A DNA stretch of 64,000 nucleotides from CAVTTH01 sp963737545 (GTDB lineage: Bacteria > Verrucomicrobiota > Verrucomicrobiia > Chthoniobacterales > UBA10450): the NCBI GenBank assembly GCA_963737545.1, contig CAVTTH010000006.1, positions 186,001 to 250,000 on the forward strand, in the 5' to 3' direction. Shown here piece by piece: positions 63,814-64,000 of this stretch. Each line of letters starts with the position of its first letter. Position 1 is the first letter of the stretch. Under the pieces are notes generated by a model that saw only the letters and a program-made list of their open reading frames with translations, had not been told where the DNA came from and ran no database searches. Made by a program: the position numbers and the translations under genes.

Positions 63814-64000
63814 GTTAAGCGGCGGGCAGGCCCGATACGTCTGCGGATCACGGAGCCATCTTTCAGCAAAGATCCGGCGCTGCTGTTGATTTCAGCGCGG
63901 CCCAGGATCGATGAGATGCCCGATGTAATCGAGAACATTCTAAGAGCACGATCGGGTTCGTGTGTCAACTTTATTGCACGGCTAGCAATCGTCTTTCGGA

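Noticed and set aside
1..64000. CRISPR array, prophage or insertion sequence
   Set aside because: No regularly spaced direct repeats, no phage structural genes, and no transposase or integrase frames were found. Repeats present are palindromic REP-like units or in-gene protein repeats.

Overview
The window looks like chromosomal DNA of a GC-rich soil-type bacterium, most likely a verrucomicrobium of the Chthoniobacterales (Spartobacteria) type. This is an inference from gene families, not a computed placement. The clues are a tandem array of 'ELKRRNVYKVA' membrane/TPR proteins, a sigma-factor plus Ser/Thr-kinase/TPR pair, LptE/BamD outer-membrane genes, a GspG-like pseudopilin, and REP-like inverted repeats between (and once inside) genes. 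There is no rRNA, CRISPR array, phage or transposase gene.

Layout. (1) 0-5.1 kb, minus: tandem membrane-anchored TPR proteins joined by 4-bp ATGA overlaps, with a VapBC-like toxin-antitoxin pair and a 37-codon stub of a further paralogue between them. (2) 5.2-16.7 kb: an MmgE/PrpD protein; lysine catabolism (aminoadipate-semialdehyde dehydrogenase, lysine 6-aminotransferase); a beta-oxidation pair (acyl-CoA dehydrogenase, FadB/FadJ-like enzyme); MgtE; and PPK2, with several inverted-repeat elements. (3) 16.8-25.4 kb, minus: an operon starting with small overlapping ORFs and running into HlyD (frameshifted), an RbbA-like double-ATPase/permease, an ABC-2 permease and a lipoprotein hydrolase. 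(4) 25.5-33.8 kb: a HAD phosphatase, a small tail-anchored protein, a frameshifted sigma-factor/kinase-TPR pair, an esterase, an alcohol dehydrogenase, CsbD, and 3'-end relics of ppsA and of a hydrolase. (5) 33.8-46.9 kb, minus: glycogen and hexose fermentation (GlgX, 6-phosphogluconate dehydrogenase, MalQ, Pgm, GlgP, phosphoketolase, acetate kinase). (6) 47.5-58.4 kb: tRNA-Gly, a pseudopilin, a membrane spermidine-synthase-like protein, DUF2851, DUF4126, a frameshift-riddled serS, DUF72, BamD/LptE/TPR, tRNA-Leu. (7) 58.4-63.8 kb, minus: two secreted proteins (a broken beta-helix protein and an FG-GAP/VCBS protein) that share a C-terminal block of five ~49-residue repeats.

How it fits together. 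Regions 3-5 read as a stress/low-energy island: glycogen to glucose-1-P to glucose-6-P, then the phosphoketolase/acetate-kinase shunt to acetate and ATP, with alcohol dehydrogenase, a PEP-synthase relic, CsbD, and PPK2 at the border. Four places in this island carry the same promoter-like element (TGAAAT, exactly 16 nt, then a G-rich AT box such as GGGAAATA): before phosphoketolase, before acetate kinase, before the small-ORF/ABC operon, and before the small tail-anchored protein. This suggests one alternative-sigma regulon.

Two other genome-level signals stand out. An octamer CGTTAGGC/GCCTAACG recurs at least 15 times by eye in all reading frames and both strands. Frameshifts, mostly single-base insertions, are concentrated in a few genes (serS, ackA, sigma factor, kinase, beta-helix protein), so pseudogenization and local consensus error must both be considered.
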